A stretch of 64,000 nt of DNA from Lachnospiraceae bacterium (lineage in GTDB: Bacteria > Bacillota > Clostridia > Oscillospirales > CAG-272): positions 1 through 64,000 of the forward strand of contig JAKSPT010000004.1 in assembly GCA_024404495.1 (NCBI GenBank), given 5' to 3'. The position numbers and the translations under genes were made by a program. Positions 41,789 to 49,942 of this stretch are shown here, piece after piece (position 1 is the stretch's first letter; every line of letters begins with the position of its first letter). A model generated the notes under the pieces. That model was given only the letters and a program-made list of their open reading frames with translations, was not told where the DNA came from and made no database searches.

Positions 41789-42630
41789 TTCATTTCCTCC
41801 GCGTCGCCGAGATAGGTGAAGCGCTTGTACTTCACGCCGCCGCGTTCGACGGTGTCGTTCCACATCGCGGCGGGACGCGCCCAAAGACCGCCCTCCCCGT
41901 ACAGAGCACGGTAAAAGACGAGCGGTTCCCCGGTCTCGGTATGCCTGCCGAGCCCGATCGCTTCGTACTCGTTCCCCTTGAAATGACGGTATCTCCCGGG
42001 GATGACCGTTTCTTCCTCCGGATCGAAAAGAAGGCGGGACACCTTTTCCGCGTCTCCTTCAAACAGAATGCCGCGGATCCCGACCGATTCGGCGCCGGCG
42101 ATATTCTTTTTCGCGTCGTCGATGAAGACCGTCTTTTCGGGATCGAGTCCGTAACGGTCAAGAAGATACCGGAATATCTCCTTCGACGGCTTGGTTATCC
42201 CGAGCGGACCGGAAAAGACGAGACCGTCAAACGGCGAGAGCAGCGAATAAAGCTTCGGAATGCTTTGCCACTTTTCCGCAAAGCCGACGCTGATATTGGA
42301 AAGGAGACAGAGCTTTTTGCCCGCTTCTTTCACCTTCACCGTCAGCTCCCGCATCCCGGGGATATCGGGCATATTGCACTCCCACGCGTCGTAGGCGGCG
42401 CAGGCGGGTGCGTGAAGCCGTTCCGGGAGAGAAAGACAGCCGACGTGCTTCAGTTCCCCGTCGGAGATCATCCCGGCGTCGAGCGGGTTCCAGAGATCGC
42501 GCCCGAACATCGCCTTTTTCACCGCCGCGATATCTTCCGGATCGGAAAGGAAGCGGGAGATCATATAGTCCGGATCGTACCGGCAGAGAACGTTGCCGAA
42601 ATCAAAGACCACGTTTTCGATATTCTTCAT
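41785..42630 (-). CDS. HAD hydrolase fused to a DUF1653 domain
   Basis: 281 residues. The HAD-IA core (about 1-200) has nucleophile motif I FDFGNVLCRYD (Asp10, Asp at the family's proton-donor position replaced by Asn), motif II LLSN, motif III Lys in GITKPSKEIF and motif IV VFIDDAKKNI. A C-terminal DUF1653 domain (about 215-280) reads PGRYRHFKGNEYEAIGLGRH..., LVFYRALYGE and WARPAAMW. In motif I the second Asp of DxD is Gly-Asn, so phosphatase activity may be altered. Overlaps both neighbours by 4 bases, so the three genes are tightly coupled. Confidence 0.9.
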   Translation of the reverse strand: MKNIENVVFDFGNVLCRYDPDYMISRFLSDPEDIAAVKKAMFGRDLWNPLDAGMISDGELKHVGCLSLPERLHAPACAAYDAWECNMPDIPGMRELTVKVKEAGKKLCLLSNISVGFAEKWQSIPKLYSLLSPFDGLVFSGPLGITKPSKEIFRYLLDRYGLDPEKTVFIDDAKKNIAGAESVGIRGILFEGDAEKVSRLLFDPEEETVIPGRYRHFKGNEYEAIGLGRHTETGEPLVFYRALYGEGGLWARPAAMWNDTVERGGVKYKRFTYLGDAEEMK

Positions 42631-43301
42631 TTCAGTTTACCCTTTTTCTTCGCGATCCGCGCGCGAATACGCCGCAGCGCCTCGGAGATACCGAGAGTAA
42701 CGAGATACATCGCGAGCATGGAAACGGGAGCAAGCTCATTGTGACCGCCGAAGGTGAAGCCGTACCAGTCGTACCATATCTTCACGAAAACGACGAGGAT
42801 CAGATAGACGACGGAATACACCACGGTGGGCGTCAGATTCCAAAGCGATTTCGCGAAGGATATCTTTTCTTTTCCCGAGAAGAAAAGGAAGGATACGATC
42901 GCGAGAAGGGGCGTGGAAAGATGGAGAGCAAAGGTGTTTCCCTCAAAGAAGAAGAGGAAGTTCCGTAACCCTCCCTGCATGCAGCTCACCGGAGCGAGGA
43001 AGAACACGACGGTGAGAAGCGTGACCGCGACCGAGACCGTTCCTGCAAAGCGGAGCGTCAGTACCCATCCGGGCATTTTCTTCCCGGGTTCACGCAGCAT
43101 TCCCGTTTCAAAGAAAATATACACGAGCGAGGCGAGCGCCATCAGGACGTTGGAATCGGTCGTGAAATATTTGAAGCAGCCGACGCCGGTGCTCCCGAGC
43201 GCGTCGGGACCCGAATAAAAGAATAAGACGACGGCAATTACGGTAGAGAGCACGATCAGGATATGGAAAACGAGATCGGTTACAAGTTCTTTCTTTTTCA
43301 T
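42627..43301 (-). CDS. Pr6Pr-type membrane protein
   Basis: 224 residues with about six transmembrane helices. The segment FKYFTTDSNVLMALASLVYI is the motif I associate with Pr6Pr/FAR-17a-AIG1-like membrane proteins, and EGNTFALHLSTPLLAI carries the family's conserved His. Basic C-terminus (RRIRARIAKKKGK) suggests an inside end. Start ATG at 43301 with GGAGG upstream, promoter at 43326-43354. First gene of the operon with the HAD-DUF1653 protein and the flavoenzyme. Biochemical function unknown. Confidence 0.82.
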   Translation of the reverse strand: MKKKELVTDLVFHILIVLSTVIAVVLFFYSGPDALGSTGVGCFKYFTTDSNVLMALASLVYIFFETGMLREPGKKMPGWVLTLRFAGTVSVAVTLLTVVFFLAPVSCMQGGLRNFLFFFEGNTFALHLSTPLLAIVSFLFFSGKEKISFAKSLWNLTPTVVYSVVYLILVVFVKIWYDWYGFTFGGHNELAPVSMLAMYLVTLGISEALRRIRARIAKKKGKLK

Positions 43302-43325
43302 AGGAAAAGCCTCCCGTTTTTTTCA

Positions 43326-43354
43326 ATTATACCTTTTTTCCCGTTATTTGTCAA
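43326..43354 (-). promoter_or_regulatory. Promoter of the Pr6Pr/HAD/flavoenzyme operon
   Basis: Minus strand TTGACA (43349-43354) and TATAAT (43326-43331), 17-bp spacing, 25 bases from the ATG. Confidence 0.88.
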
Positions 43355-43394
43355 TGATACAACGATCTTTCGGATAGCGTTTTGTAGGATACGG

Positions 43395-43423
43395 TTGCTT
43401 TTTCCATTTTTATATGTTATAAT
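43395..43423 (+). promoter_or_regulatory. Promoter of the heterodimeric exporter operon
   Basis: TTGCTT (43395-43400) and TATAAT (43418-43423), 17-bp spacing, 35 bases before the ATG at 43458. Confidence 0.75.
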
Positions 43424-43457
43424 AGTGCTTAACGTATGGTTCGATGAGGTATCGTAT

Positions 43458-45248
43458 ATGCTGTTCGGAAAACATATCAACAAATACTATCTGCGCTACG
43501 CGCCGCTTCTGTTTTTCGGCATTGCGGCGCTTGTCTTGGTGGACTATATGCAGCTTCTCGTCCCGGAGATGTATCAGATGGTCATCAACGGCGTGAACAC
43601 GGGCTCGGTCACGGTGAACGGGGAAACCCTTCCCTTCGATATGTCCTTCCTCCTCGACCGCATCTGCAGACCGATGATCCTCATCGTCGTCAGTATGGTG
43701 ATCGGTCGGTTCGCCTGGCGTATCTGCTTCTTCGGAGCCGGGATCCGCGTCGAGACCGATCTGCGCGCGAGAATGTTCGACCGCTGCAAGGACCTTTCCC
43801 GCGAGTTTTATCAGAACAACAAGGTCGGCAGTCTGATGTCGCTCTTCACGAACGACCTTGAGACCGTGCAGGACTGCTTCGGCTCGGGAATCCTGATGTT
43901 CTGCGACGCGCTGTTCCTCGGTCTGCTCGCGATCTTCAAGATGGCGAGGATGAACCTCCTTCTGACCCTCTTCTCCCTCGTTCCGATGGCGTTCATGCTC
44001 GGAGCGGGTCTGATCATCGGCAAGTACCTGACGATGAAATGGGACGTCCGTCAGGAGGCGTTCTCTTCCCTTTCCGATTTCTCACAGGAAAGCTTTTCGG
44101 GTATCGCCGTCATCAAGGCTTTCGTCAAGGAGCTGAAGGAGCTTTCCGCCTTCCGCCGTCTGAACAAGGAAAACGAAAACGCGAACGTCGAATACACCAA
44201 GCTTTCGGTCAAGCTCAATATCACGATCACGCTGCTCGTCGAGACGGTGACCACCGTCATCCTCGGCTACGGCGGCTACCTCGTTCACGAAAAGGTCTTC
44301 AACGCCGGTCAGCTCGTGGAATTCATCGGCTATTTCACCGCGATCGTCTGGCCCGTCATGGCGGTTTCCGAGCTGATCGAAATGCGCTCGCGCGGCAAAG
44401 CCTCCCTTGACCGTATCGGCGATCTGCTCGAAGCGAAGATCGACGTGAAGGACCGCGAGGGAGTAATGACCGACTGCCCGCCGCTTTCGGGCGATATCGA
44501 ATTCCGGAATCTCACCTTCCGCTATCCCGGCGCCGAATACGACGCGCTCCGGAACGTTTCCCTTTCGATCAAAGCGGGCGAAAACGTCGGCATCATCGGC
44601 AAGACCGGCGCCGGTAAAACGACCCTCGTCGATCTGCTCCTCCGCACCTACAACGTCCCCGACGGAACGCTCTTCCTCGACGGGTACGACGTCAACGATA
44701 TCCCGATCCGCCACGTCAGAAATTACGCCGCCTACGTTCCGCAAGACAACTTCCTGTTCAGCGATACCATCGCGAACAACATTTCCTTCGCCTCCGACGT
44801 CAACGACCGCGCGGAGATCGAAAAAGCGGCGGAATACGCCGACGTACACGACAACATAACCGGGTTTTCCGAAGGTTACGAAACCGTACTCGGTGAGCGC
44901 GGCGTGACCGTTTCGGGCGGACAGAAGCAGCGCATCTCGATCGCGCGGGCGCTGATGAAGGACGCCTCGATCCTCATCCTCGACGACTCGGTCTCCGCCG
45001 TGGACGTCGGGACCGAAAAGAAGATCCTCGCCTCGCTGAAGCAGATCCGTGAAGGAAAGACCACGATCCTCATCGCCCACCGCGTCACGACGATCGAGAA
45101 CATGGACAAGATCGTCTTCCTCGACAACACGAACCCCGAAAGCACGGTCGCCGCCGTGGGAACGCACGAAGCGCTTTACGCGTCCTGCCCCGCATACCGG
45201 AGCATGGTCGAGCTGCAGCGTCTTGACGACGCCGAAGCAAAGATGTAA
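43458..45248 (+). CDS. ABC exporter half-transporter, degenerate-site subunit
   Basis: 596 residues; ATG at 43458, shortly after GAGG and the promoter. Longer in-frame starts run through the promoter and are rejected. Six-helix membrane domain (about 15-300) then ATPase: Walker A GKTGAGKTT, signature VSGGQKQR, and Walker B ILILDDSVSAVD in which the catalytic Glu is Asp. Such a Glu-to-Asp change marks the weak site of heterodimeric exporters such as BmrC/BmrD or TM287/288. It should pair with the next gene product. Substrate unknown; peptides, drugs or lipids are typical. Confidence 0.93.
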   Translation: MLFGKHINKYYLRYAPLLFFGIAALVLVDYMQLLVPEMYQMVINGVNTGSVTVNGETLPFDMSFLLDRICRPMILIVVSMVIGRFAWRICFFGAGIRVETDLRARMFDRCKDLSREFYQNNKVGSLMSLFTNDLETVQDCFGSGILMFCDALFLGLLAIFKMARMNLLLTLFSLVPMAFMLGAGLIIGKYLTMKWDVRQEAFSSLSDFSQESFSGIAVIKAFVKELKELSAFRRLNKENENANVEYTKLSVKLNITITLLVETVTTVILGYGGYLVHEKVFNAGQLVEFIGYFTAIVWPVMAVSELIEMRSRGKASLDRIGDLLEAKIDVKDREGVMTDCPPLSGDIEFRNLTFRYPGAEYDALRNVSLSIKAGENVGIIGKTGAGKTTLVDLLLRTYNVPDGTLFLDGYDVNDIPIRHVRNYAAYVPQDNFLFSDTIANNISFASDVNDRAEIEKAAEYADVHDNITGFSEGYETVLGERGVTVSGGQKQRISIARALMKDASILILDDSVSAVDVGTEKKILASLKQIREGKTTILIAHRVTTIENMDKIVFLDNTNPESTVAAVGTHEALYASCPAYRSMVELQRLDDAEAKM

Positions 45249-45262
45249 GGAGGAACAACGAC

Positions 45263-47170
45263 ATGAAAGAGCTTTCCTTCTTCGCCGAATACTTCCCGCT
45301 GATCTTCGTCGGTGCCGTCGTCGGTACCTTCGCGATCATTTTCACCGCCGCCTATCTCTCGATCAAGGATAAAAAAGAAGCGATCGGCTTCGACCGTCAC
45401 ATGAAGGACTCCGAGATCACGAAGCGACTGATCCGTTACGCGAAGCCCTACGTCGGTAACTTCCTCCTCGTTCTCTGCATCATGCTGGTCTCGATCGTTT
45501 ACAACATCGTTTCCCCGTATCTCATCGGTCAGATCGAAGAGCTGATCAAGAACGACTTCCCGCTTCGTACCCTCTGGATCTACGTTGCCGTCTATTTTTC
45601 CATCCTGATCGTGTCCCTCATCTGCACCTATATCCAGTCGATCATCCTGCAGAAGACGGGACAGAAGATCCTTTCCTCGATCCGCGAGGACCTCTTCTCC
45701 CACATTGAGAGCCTCTCCCACGCGCAGCTCAGCGAGATCCCGGTCGGCAAGCTCGTCACCCGCGTCACGAACGATACCGGCGCGATCTCGATGATGTTCA
45801 CCAATATCCTCGTCAACCTCATCAAGAACGTCTTCATGATCTTCGGCGTCCTCGGCGCGATGCTGATCCTCAACTATATGCTGACGCTGATGATACTCTG
45901 CTTCGTTCCCTTCATTCTTCTCTTCACCGTCATCTTCCGCAAATTCTCCCGCAAGGCGTACCGCAGAGTGAAGGACGGAACGACGGCGATCAATACCTTC
46001 CTTTCCGAAAACCTCGAAGGCATGAAGATCATTCAGATCTTCAACCGCGAGGAACGCAAGAACGGCGAATTCCGCGAAAAGAACGACGAGCTCGGCAAAG
46101 CGAAAAAGAAGCAGATCTTCGTTTTCAGCGTCTTCCGTCCCGTCGTCTATATGCTCTACATTTCCTCCGTCCTCTGCCTCTTCTACCTCGGGGCGAAGGG
46201 CGTCATTCGGGAGACCGAATTCCTCGGACAAACGATAAAAGGAAGCACGATCGTCTCCTTTTATATGTACATCTCCACCTTCTTCAACCCGATCCAGAGC
46301 CTCGCGGAGCAGTTCAACTGGCTTCAGTCGGCGTACGCCTCGGCGGAAAAGATCTTCACCGTTTTCGATATGGAACCGGGCATCAAGGACGCGCCCGACG
46401 CGATCGACCTTGATTCCGTGGAAGGCAATATCGAATTCCGCAACGTCTGGTTCGCTTACAAAGAGGGCGAATGGGTCCTGAAGGACGTTTCCTTCAAGGT
46501 GGAAGCCGGACAGACCGTCGCCTTCGTCGGCGCGACCGGATCGGGCAAGACCACCATCCTTTCGCTCATCTGCCGTAACTACGACATTCAAAAGGGCGAG
46601 ATCCTGCTTGACGGCATCGACATCCGGAAGATCAAGGTCGCAAGCCTGCGCCGTCATTTCGGACAGATGCTGCAGGACGTCTTCCTCTTCTCGGGAACGA
46701 TCCGCTCCAACATCCTGCTTCACAAGGACGACGTGAGCGACGAGGAAGTGATGCGCGCCTGCCGCTACGTCAACGCCGATACGATCATTAACCGCTTTGA
46801 AAAAGGGCTTGACGAGGAGGTCCGCGAGCGCGGCAACAACTTCTCCGCCGGACAGCGTCAGCTTCTCTCCTTCGCCCGCACGATCGTACATCAGCCAGAG
46901 ATCCTCATCCTCGACGAGGCGACCGCGAACATCGACACCGAAACAGAGGTGTTGATCCAGGACTCGCTTGAAAAGCTGATGAACGTCGGCACGCTCTTTA
47001 TGGTCGCGCACCGCCTTTCGACGGTACAGCACGCGGACGTGATCTTCGTTCTCTCCAAAGGCGAGATCGTGGAACGAGGTTCCCACGCCGAGCTGCTGCG
47101 CGCAAAGGGTCGGTATTACGATCTGTACACGCTGCAGACCGAAAAGGAAAAAGCAAAACTGCTCAGATAA
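45263..47170 (+). CDS. ABC exporter half-transporter, catalytic subunit
   Basis: 635 residues; AAGGAGG precedes the ATG, 14 bases after the partner gene. One extra N-terminal helix (FFAEYFPLIFVGAVVGTFAIIF) precedes the six-helix core, followed by a canonical ATPase: Walker A GATGSGKTT, signature FSAGQRQ (Ala for the second position of LSGGQ), Walker B ILILDEATANID with intact Glu and switch His in VAHRLS. With the degenerate partner it forms a complete heterodimer. The SAGQ change sits in the half-site that pairs with the partner's Walker A, again typical of asymmetric exporters. Confidence 0.94.
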   Translation: MKELSFFAEYFPLIFVGAVVGTFAIIFTAAYLSIKDKKEAIGFDRHMKDSEITKRLIRYAKPYVGNFLLVLCIMLVSIVYNIVSPYLIGQIEELIKNDFPLRTLWIYVAVYFSILIVSLICTYIQSIILQKTGQKILSSIREDLFSHIESLSHAQLSEIPVGKLVTRVTNDTGAISMMFTNILVNLIKNVFMIFGVLGAMLILNYMLTLMILCFVPFILLFTVIFRKFSRKAYRRVKDGTTAINTFLSENLEGMKIIQIFNREERKNGEFREKNDELGKAKKKQIFVFSVFRPVVYMLYISSVLCLFYLGAKGVIRETEFLGQTIKGSTIVSFYMYISTFFNPIQSLAEQFNWLQSAYASAEKIFTVFDMEPGIKDAPDAIDLDSVEGNIEFRNVWFAYKEGEWVLKDVSFKVEAGQTVAFVGATGSGKTTILSLICRNYDIQKGEILLDGIDIRKIKVASLRRHFGQMLQDVFLFSGTIRSNILLHKDDVSDEEVMRACRYVNADTIINRFEKGLDEEVRERGNNFSAGQRQLLSFARTIVHQPEILILDEATANIDTETEVLIQDSLEKLMNVGTLFMVAHRLSTVQHADVIFVLSKGEIVERGSHAELLRAKGRYYDLYTLQTEKEKAKLLR

Positions 47171-47174
47171 AACA

Positions 47175-47215
47175 AGCACCGGAGTCCCGCACAAGGGCTC
47201 CGGTGCTCATTTTTT
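47175..47215. terminator. Bidirectional terminator
   Basis: AGCACCGGAG (47175-47184) pairs with CTCCGGTGCT (47198-47207), followed by CATTTTTTA on the plus strand. It ends the exporter operon, while the gene on the other strand stops at 47214. Confidence 0.85.
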
Positions 47216-48233
47216 ATTTCGTTCCGTAACGCAGAAGCTCGTCAAACAGCGCGCGCAGGCTTTCGATCGGGGTATCCGGGGTAATGCCGTTTCCGGCGCC
47301 GAAGAGAAATCTCCCGTCGGGGCGCGAATAGGTGTCGATCATGAAATCCACTTCCCTGCGGACGTCGTCAGGCGTACCGTAAGGGATCGTGCGCTGCACG
47401 TCGAAGCCCGCCCAGATACAGATCTTGTCCCCGTACTTTTCGGCGACCTCGCGTTCCTCCATCGTGTACTTCTGAATGGGATGAAGCACGTCGAGCCCGA
47501 TGCCGATCAGGTCCGGAATGAAAGGAAGGATATTGCCGCAGCAGTGCATCCAGAAGTGCATCCCGAGCGAATGGGTATAACCGATCAGTTCCTTATAATA
47601 AGGCAGGAAGAATTCCTCAAATATTTCGTGCGAGAAAAAGGGACCGGTCTGCATTCCGATATCGTCGGAGGTCCAGATCGCGTCGGCGTCAAGCTCCTCC
47701 TTCGCGCGGCGGATCGCGGTTTTATAGAAATCGGTCAGCCTTCGGAAGAGCCAATGGACCTTTTCCGGACAGTCGTAAAAGTCGGTCAGCGTGTTCTGCA
47801 TCCCGCGCAGCGACCAGAAACGCTCAAAGAGCCAGTAAAACCAATGCGCGACCCGGTAGGTATCTCCGCGCGGCGGATAAGGCGGGATCAGAAGCGGTTC
47901 GTTCGCGTCGGGAAAGGCGGCGTCGATCTCGCCGAATCTGTCCCAATCGAGTGCGCTGACCGCGTCGAGCGGAACACCGGGACCGAAGGGATTGTCGTAA
48001 GGGAGCCAACGGTATCCGGGCGCCTCGGCGGGCGCGACGAAAACCTCCGGCATCCGGAGCGGCAGGATCTCAACGTCGCACGGAACGGTTTCGGCAATTT
48101 TCCTCACCTCCTCCGCCTTTTCCCCGAACGCGCCGGGATTCAGCCACGGATGGATGACGCACGGAACGCGATACGCGCTTCCCTTGCCCTCTATGACGTT
48201 TATCATTTCCTGTCTCGTCAGTCTGCGGACCAT
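47214..48233 (-). CDS. Uroporphyrinogen decarboxylase-like (UroD/MtaA superfamily) protein
   Basis: 339 residues; ATG at 48233 chosen because AAGGTGATCCT precedes it. UroD-like TIM-barrel with the family's loops: DAIWTSDDIGMQTGP, the His/Cys segment HFWMHCCGN followed by IGLDVLHPIQKYT, and IWAGFDVQRTIPYG. True heme UroD has a different N-terminal Arg motif, so this is more likely one of the many methyltransferase-like relatives (MtaA/CmuA type) found singly in clostridia. The His-Cys pair could bind zinc. It lies 54 bases behind sigF with no terminator between, so readthrough from spoIIA is possible. Confidence 0.85.
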   Translation of the reverse strand: MVRRLTRQEMINVIEGKGSAYRVPCVIHPWLNPGAFGEKAEEVRKIAETVPCDVEILPLRMPEVFVAPAEAPGYRWLPYDNPFGPGVPLDAVSALDWDRFGEIDAAFPDANEPLLIPPYPPRGDTYRVAHWFYWLFERFWSLRGMQNTLTDFYDCPEKVHWLFRRLTDFYKTAIRRAKEELDADAIWTSDDIGMQTGPFFSHEIFEEFFLPYYKELIGYTHSLGMHFWMHCCGNILPFIPDLIGIGLDVLHPIQKYTMEEREVAEKYGDKICIWAGFDVQRTIPYGTPDDVRREVDFMIDTYSRPDGRFLFGAGNGITPDTPIESLRALFDELLRYGTK

Positions 48234-48287
48234 AGGATCACCTTCTTTTCTCCATTCTACCATGAAGGATGAAAAAAAGCAAGGGGT

Positions 48288-49013
48288 TCAGCCCGGAGAA
48301 AGTTCGTTTCTCAAATATGCCATGATCTTTTTTTCCTCGCGTGACACCTTGACCTGCGTCAGACCGAGTACTCTCCCCGTCTCCTCCTGCGAAAGACATT
48401 TTTCGTAGCGAAGGGACAGGATCTGCCGCCAGAGCACGGGAAGCGAGCTCACGGCCTCCCGCAGCGCGATGCGGTCGGTCAGAAGATCGATCTCCGAGAC
48501 GTTTTCAGCGACCGTTCCCTCCAGCGTCAGCCCGTCCTCCCCCTGCGGTTCGTTCAGAGAGCGGACGGGACTGACCGCGTCGAGCGCTTCTCCGAGCTCG
48601 CCAGCCGTCATTCCGAGTTTTTCCGAAAGCTCGCTCATACGGGGCTCTCTGCCGAGCGACCGTGAAAGCACCTCCCTTTCCTTGAGGATCAGAACGCCTT
48701 TATGTCTGAGCTCCCTTGAAACGCGGATCAGACCGTCGTCCCGTAAATACCGCTTGATCTCGCCGACGATCAGCGGTACGGCGTAGGTCGAAAACGCCGT
48801 GCCGTAAGTAAAGTCGAAGCTGCGAATCGCCTTGATCATCCCGACTGTCCCGATCTGCACGAGATCCTCGTATTCGGTCCCGCGGTCCCGGAACCGCAGC
48901 GCGATGCTTTTCACCAGCCCGAGATTCGCCGTTACCGCCTCGGAAAGTGCCGCAGCATCACCGTTTTTTGCACGGCCGATCAGCTCCGCGTTGCTTTCAA
49001 ACCTTTCGTTCAC
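48288..49013 (-). CDS. sigF: Sporulation sigma factor SigF (SpoIIAC)
   Basis: 241 residues. Sigma-70 regions 2 (NLGLVKSIALRF, YEDLVQIGTVGMIKAIRSFDF, FSTYAVPLIVGEIKRYLRDDG), 3 (REPRMSELSEKLGM) and 4 (LPVLWRQILSLRYEKCLSQEETGRVLGLTQVKVSREEKKIM). The two upstream genes encode its anti-sigma factor and anti-anti-sigma factor, which fixes the identity as the forespore-specific factor of sporulation. Overlaps the upstream gene by 17 bases. Confidence 0.95.
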   Translation of the reverse strand: MNERFESNAELIGRAKNGDAAALSEAVTANLGLVKSIALRFRDRGTEYEDLVQIGTVGMIKAIRSFDFTYGTAFSTYAVPLIVGEIKRYLRDDGLIRVSRELRHKGVLILKEREVLSRSLGREPRMSELSEKLGMTAGELGEALDAVSPVRSLNEPQGEDGLTLEGTVAENVSEIDLLTDRIALREAVSSLPVLWRQILSLRYEKCLSQEETGRVLGLTQVKVSREEKKIMAYLRNELSPG

Positions 49014-49467
49014 CGTCTTGATCCGGATCGGAAAGCTTTTTCGTCATCGTGACCGTCGTTCCTTTTCCTTCCGCGGAACGGACAGTAAGGCGGTCGGTGA
49101 AGCTTTTCATCACCGCAAAGCCCATCCCGCCGCGTTCTCCCGAGGGATCGGTCGTGTATAGCGGCTCCATCGCTTTTTCGATATCGGATATCCCGCAGCC
49201 CTCGTCCCGTACGCGTACCGTGATCTTCCGGTCCGGGAAGGTCTTGACGCTCATATAGACCTCCCCGTCCTTCCTGCCCCGGTAGCCGTGTATGATCGCG
49301 TTCGTCACCGCCTCGGAGACCGCCGTCCGCATATCGGAAAGCTCCTCCACCGTCGGGTCGAGCGGCATCAGAAGCGCCGTCACCGCGTACCGCGCGAAGC
49401 CCTCGTTTTCCGGGATCGCCGAAAAGGACATTTTCACCTCATTTACCGTTTGCTCCCTTGTTCTCAT
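48997..49467 (-). CDS. spoIIAB: Anti-sigma F factor SpoIIAB
   Basis: 156 residues from the ATG at 49467, which has AAAGGA nine bases upstream; two ATGs just before it are too close to or ahead of that site. GHKL-type ATPase/kinase: N-box VSEAVTNAIIHGY, G1 VRDEGCGI, G2 GERGGMGFAVMKSF. It binds and silences SigF, and inactivates SpoIIAA by phosphorylating it. Partly overlaps the upstream gene (29 bases), indicating coupled translation and balanced amounts. Confidence 0.95.
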   Translation of the reverse strand: MRTREQTVNEVKMSFSAIPENEGFARYAVTALLMPLDPTVEELSDMRTAVSEAVTNAIIHGYRGRKDGEVYMSVKTFPDRKITVRVRDEGCGISDIEKAMEPLYTTDPSGERGGMGFAVMKSFTDRLTVRSAEGKGTTVTMTKKLSDPDQDGERKV

Positions 49468-49825
49468 CGTCATTCTTCCTTTCTTCATTGATTTCGATGC
49501 GGATGATGCGCTCCATCCCGGCGAGATTCAGCATTTTCAGGATCTCTCTCGTCGGGTTTCTGACGGTCAGCGTCCCGCCGTACCCGCTGACGCGGTCATA
49601 TCTGCCGAGGATCAGTCCGATCCCGGCGCTGTCCATAAAGCTGACCGCGTGAAGATCGAGAACCGCCGTTCTCGGTCGGTATCTGCTTATCATCCGGTCG
49701 ATCTCCTCCCGCACGCCGCGCGCGGCGTAATGGTCAAGCTCGCCGGACACGGTAAAGACCGCCGTTTTCGTTTTTTCATCCCAATCGAAGACCGGAAGGT
49801 CTTCGGTTTCTCTGATCCGGTTCAT
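49439..49825 (-). CDS. spoIIAA: Anti-anti-sigma factor SpoIIAA
   Basis: 128 residues, slightly longer than the usual 115-117, with a few extra residues at both ends. STAS domain with the phosphorylated serine in FMDSAGIGLILGRY (Ser66). Its unphosphorylated form binds SpoIIAB and frees SigF in the forespore. AAGGAGTGATCCA precedes the ATG, and a TATAAT hexamer at 49853-49858 (minus) lies 28 bases upstream of the start; no clear SigH-type promoter was identified by eye. Confidence 0.95.
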   Translation of the reverse strand: MNRIRETEDLPVFDWDEKTKTAVFTVSGELDHYAARGVREEIDRMISRYRPRTAVLDLHAVSFMDSAGIGLILGRYDRVSGYGGTLTVRNPTREILKMLNLAGMERIIRIEINEERKNDDENKGANGK

Positions 49826-49900
49826 TGGATCACTCCTTTTCTTTTTTTCTTTATTATAACGTGTCCGAAGCGCCGATTCTGTCGTATTTTCTCCCGAAAA

Positions 49901-49938
49901 TAAAAAAAGACCGACGCTTTTCTTCTGAAAAGCGCCGG
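49901..49938 (-). terminator. Terminator of the glycogen-degradation genes
   Basis: CCGACGCTTTTC/GAAAAGCGCCGG stem (one mismatch) with a TTCT-type loop, followed on the minus strand by TCTTTTTTT, right after the stop at 49943. Confidence 0.88.
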
Positions 49939-49942
49939 AAGA

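Noticed and set aside
43263..43457. Longer N-terminus for the first exporter subunit
   Set aside because: The extra 65 codons run through the -35/-10 promoter and lack an SD site; they are replaced by the ATG at 43458.
45176..47194. Minus-strand open frame of 672 codons
   Set aside because: Antisense to the heterodimeric exporter's catalytic subunit; no SD and no family features.
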